A stretch of DNA of 7,194 nt from Dehalococcoidales bacterium (lineage in GTDB: Bacteria; Chloroflexota; Dehalococcoidia; Dehalococcoidales; RBG-16-60-22). Below the pieces are notes generated by a model. The model was not told the DNA's origin, ran no database searches, and was given only the letters and a program-made list of their open reading frames with translations. Within the stretch, counting starts at the first letter, position 1, and each line of letters begins with the position of its first letter. The translations under genes were made by a program, and so were the position numbers. The stretch covers positions 1 through 7,194 of the forward strand of contig JAGLTT010000037.1 of the NCBI GenBank assembly GCA_023135135.1, given 5' to 3'. Positions 7,162 to 7,194 of the stretch are shown here, in pieces.

Positions 7162-7183
7162 AAGAGGGGCGTCAGCCCCTCTT
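7162..7183. repeat. Perfect inverted repeat (hairpin) upstream of der
   Basis: The arms AAGAGGGGC (7162-7170) and GCCCCTCTT (7175-7183) are exact reverse complements around the 4-base loop GTCA, forming a stable GC-rich 9-bp stem on either strand. It sits 52 bp upstream of the der start, and no gene is visible in the remaining bases to the window edge. It is not followed by a T-run on either strand, so it is not a classical intrinsic terminator. It could end the transcript of a gene beyond the edge, form part of the der leader, or be a dispersed palindromic repeat. GGGGCGT occurs twice nearby (7153-7159 and 7166-7172), so other pairings are possible. Confidence 0.6.
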
Positions 7184-7194
7184 CCTATTATTCC

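Noticed and set aside
1..7194. Signs of a mobile element, CRISPR array, tRNA, defence cassette or other novel system
   Set aside because: All six genes are conserved housekeeping genes in compact order, the gaps are short (the longest is 162 bp), and I found no direct-repeat arrays, transposase or integrase signatures, or tRNA-like folds.

Overview
The window holds six ordinary bacterial housekeeping genes in two converging blocks. I see no mobile element, CRISPR array, RNA gene, phage gene or defence system, and no evidence of a new biological system. The points of interest are at a finer scale: a probable non-AUG start codon, motif variants and a few regulatory-looking sites.

The plus-strand block (1-3976) starts inside alaS, which encodes alanyl-tRNA synthetase and has lost about its first 110 residues to the window edge. 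It is followed 13 bp later by ruvX/yqgF, encoding a Holliday-junction resolvase/pre-16S rRNA nuclease-family protein. A 162-bp intergenic region with a good sigma70-type promoter then leads into dnaJ, a type I Hsp40 co-chaperone. ruvX can only encode its catalytic N-terminus if it starts at a non-AUG codon, most likely ATA at 2297, placed just behind a strong Shine-Dalgarno sequence.

The minus-strand block (7110 down to 3997) is transcribed in the order der, plsY, gpsA. der encodes a double-domain ribosome-assembly GTPase, plsY the acyl-phosphate:glycerol-3-phosphate acyltransferase, and gpsA glycerol-3-phosphate dehydrogenase. der and plsY overlap by 4 bp (ATGA), and 43 bp separate plsY from gpsA, so this looks like one operon. 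GpsA makes sn-glycerol-3-phosphate and PlsY acylates it, so two consecutive steps of bacterial phospholipid synthesis sit side by side. A short leader with a perfect hairpin lies upstream of der at the right edge. The two blocks converge with only 20 bp between the dnaJ and gpsA stop codons.

The organism is a bacterium with moderately high GC content and ester-lipid (G3P-type) membranes. From memory rather than a search, GpsA, with its unusual GTTTWG nucleotide-binding loop and arginine-rich tail, resembles homologues from Dehalococcoides and relatives, and the alaS Cys-rich insertion fits that group too. I infer a member of Chloroflexota, class Dehalococcoidia, possibly a metagenome-assembled genome. 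That assignment is moderately confident.
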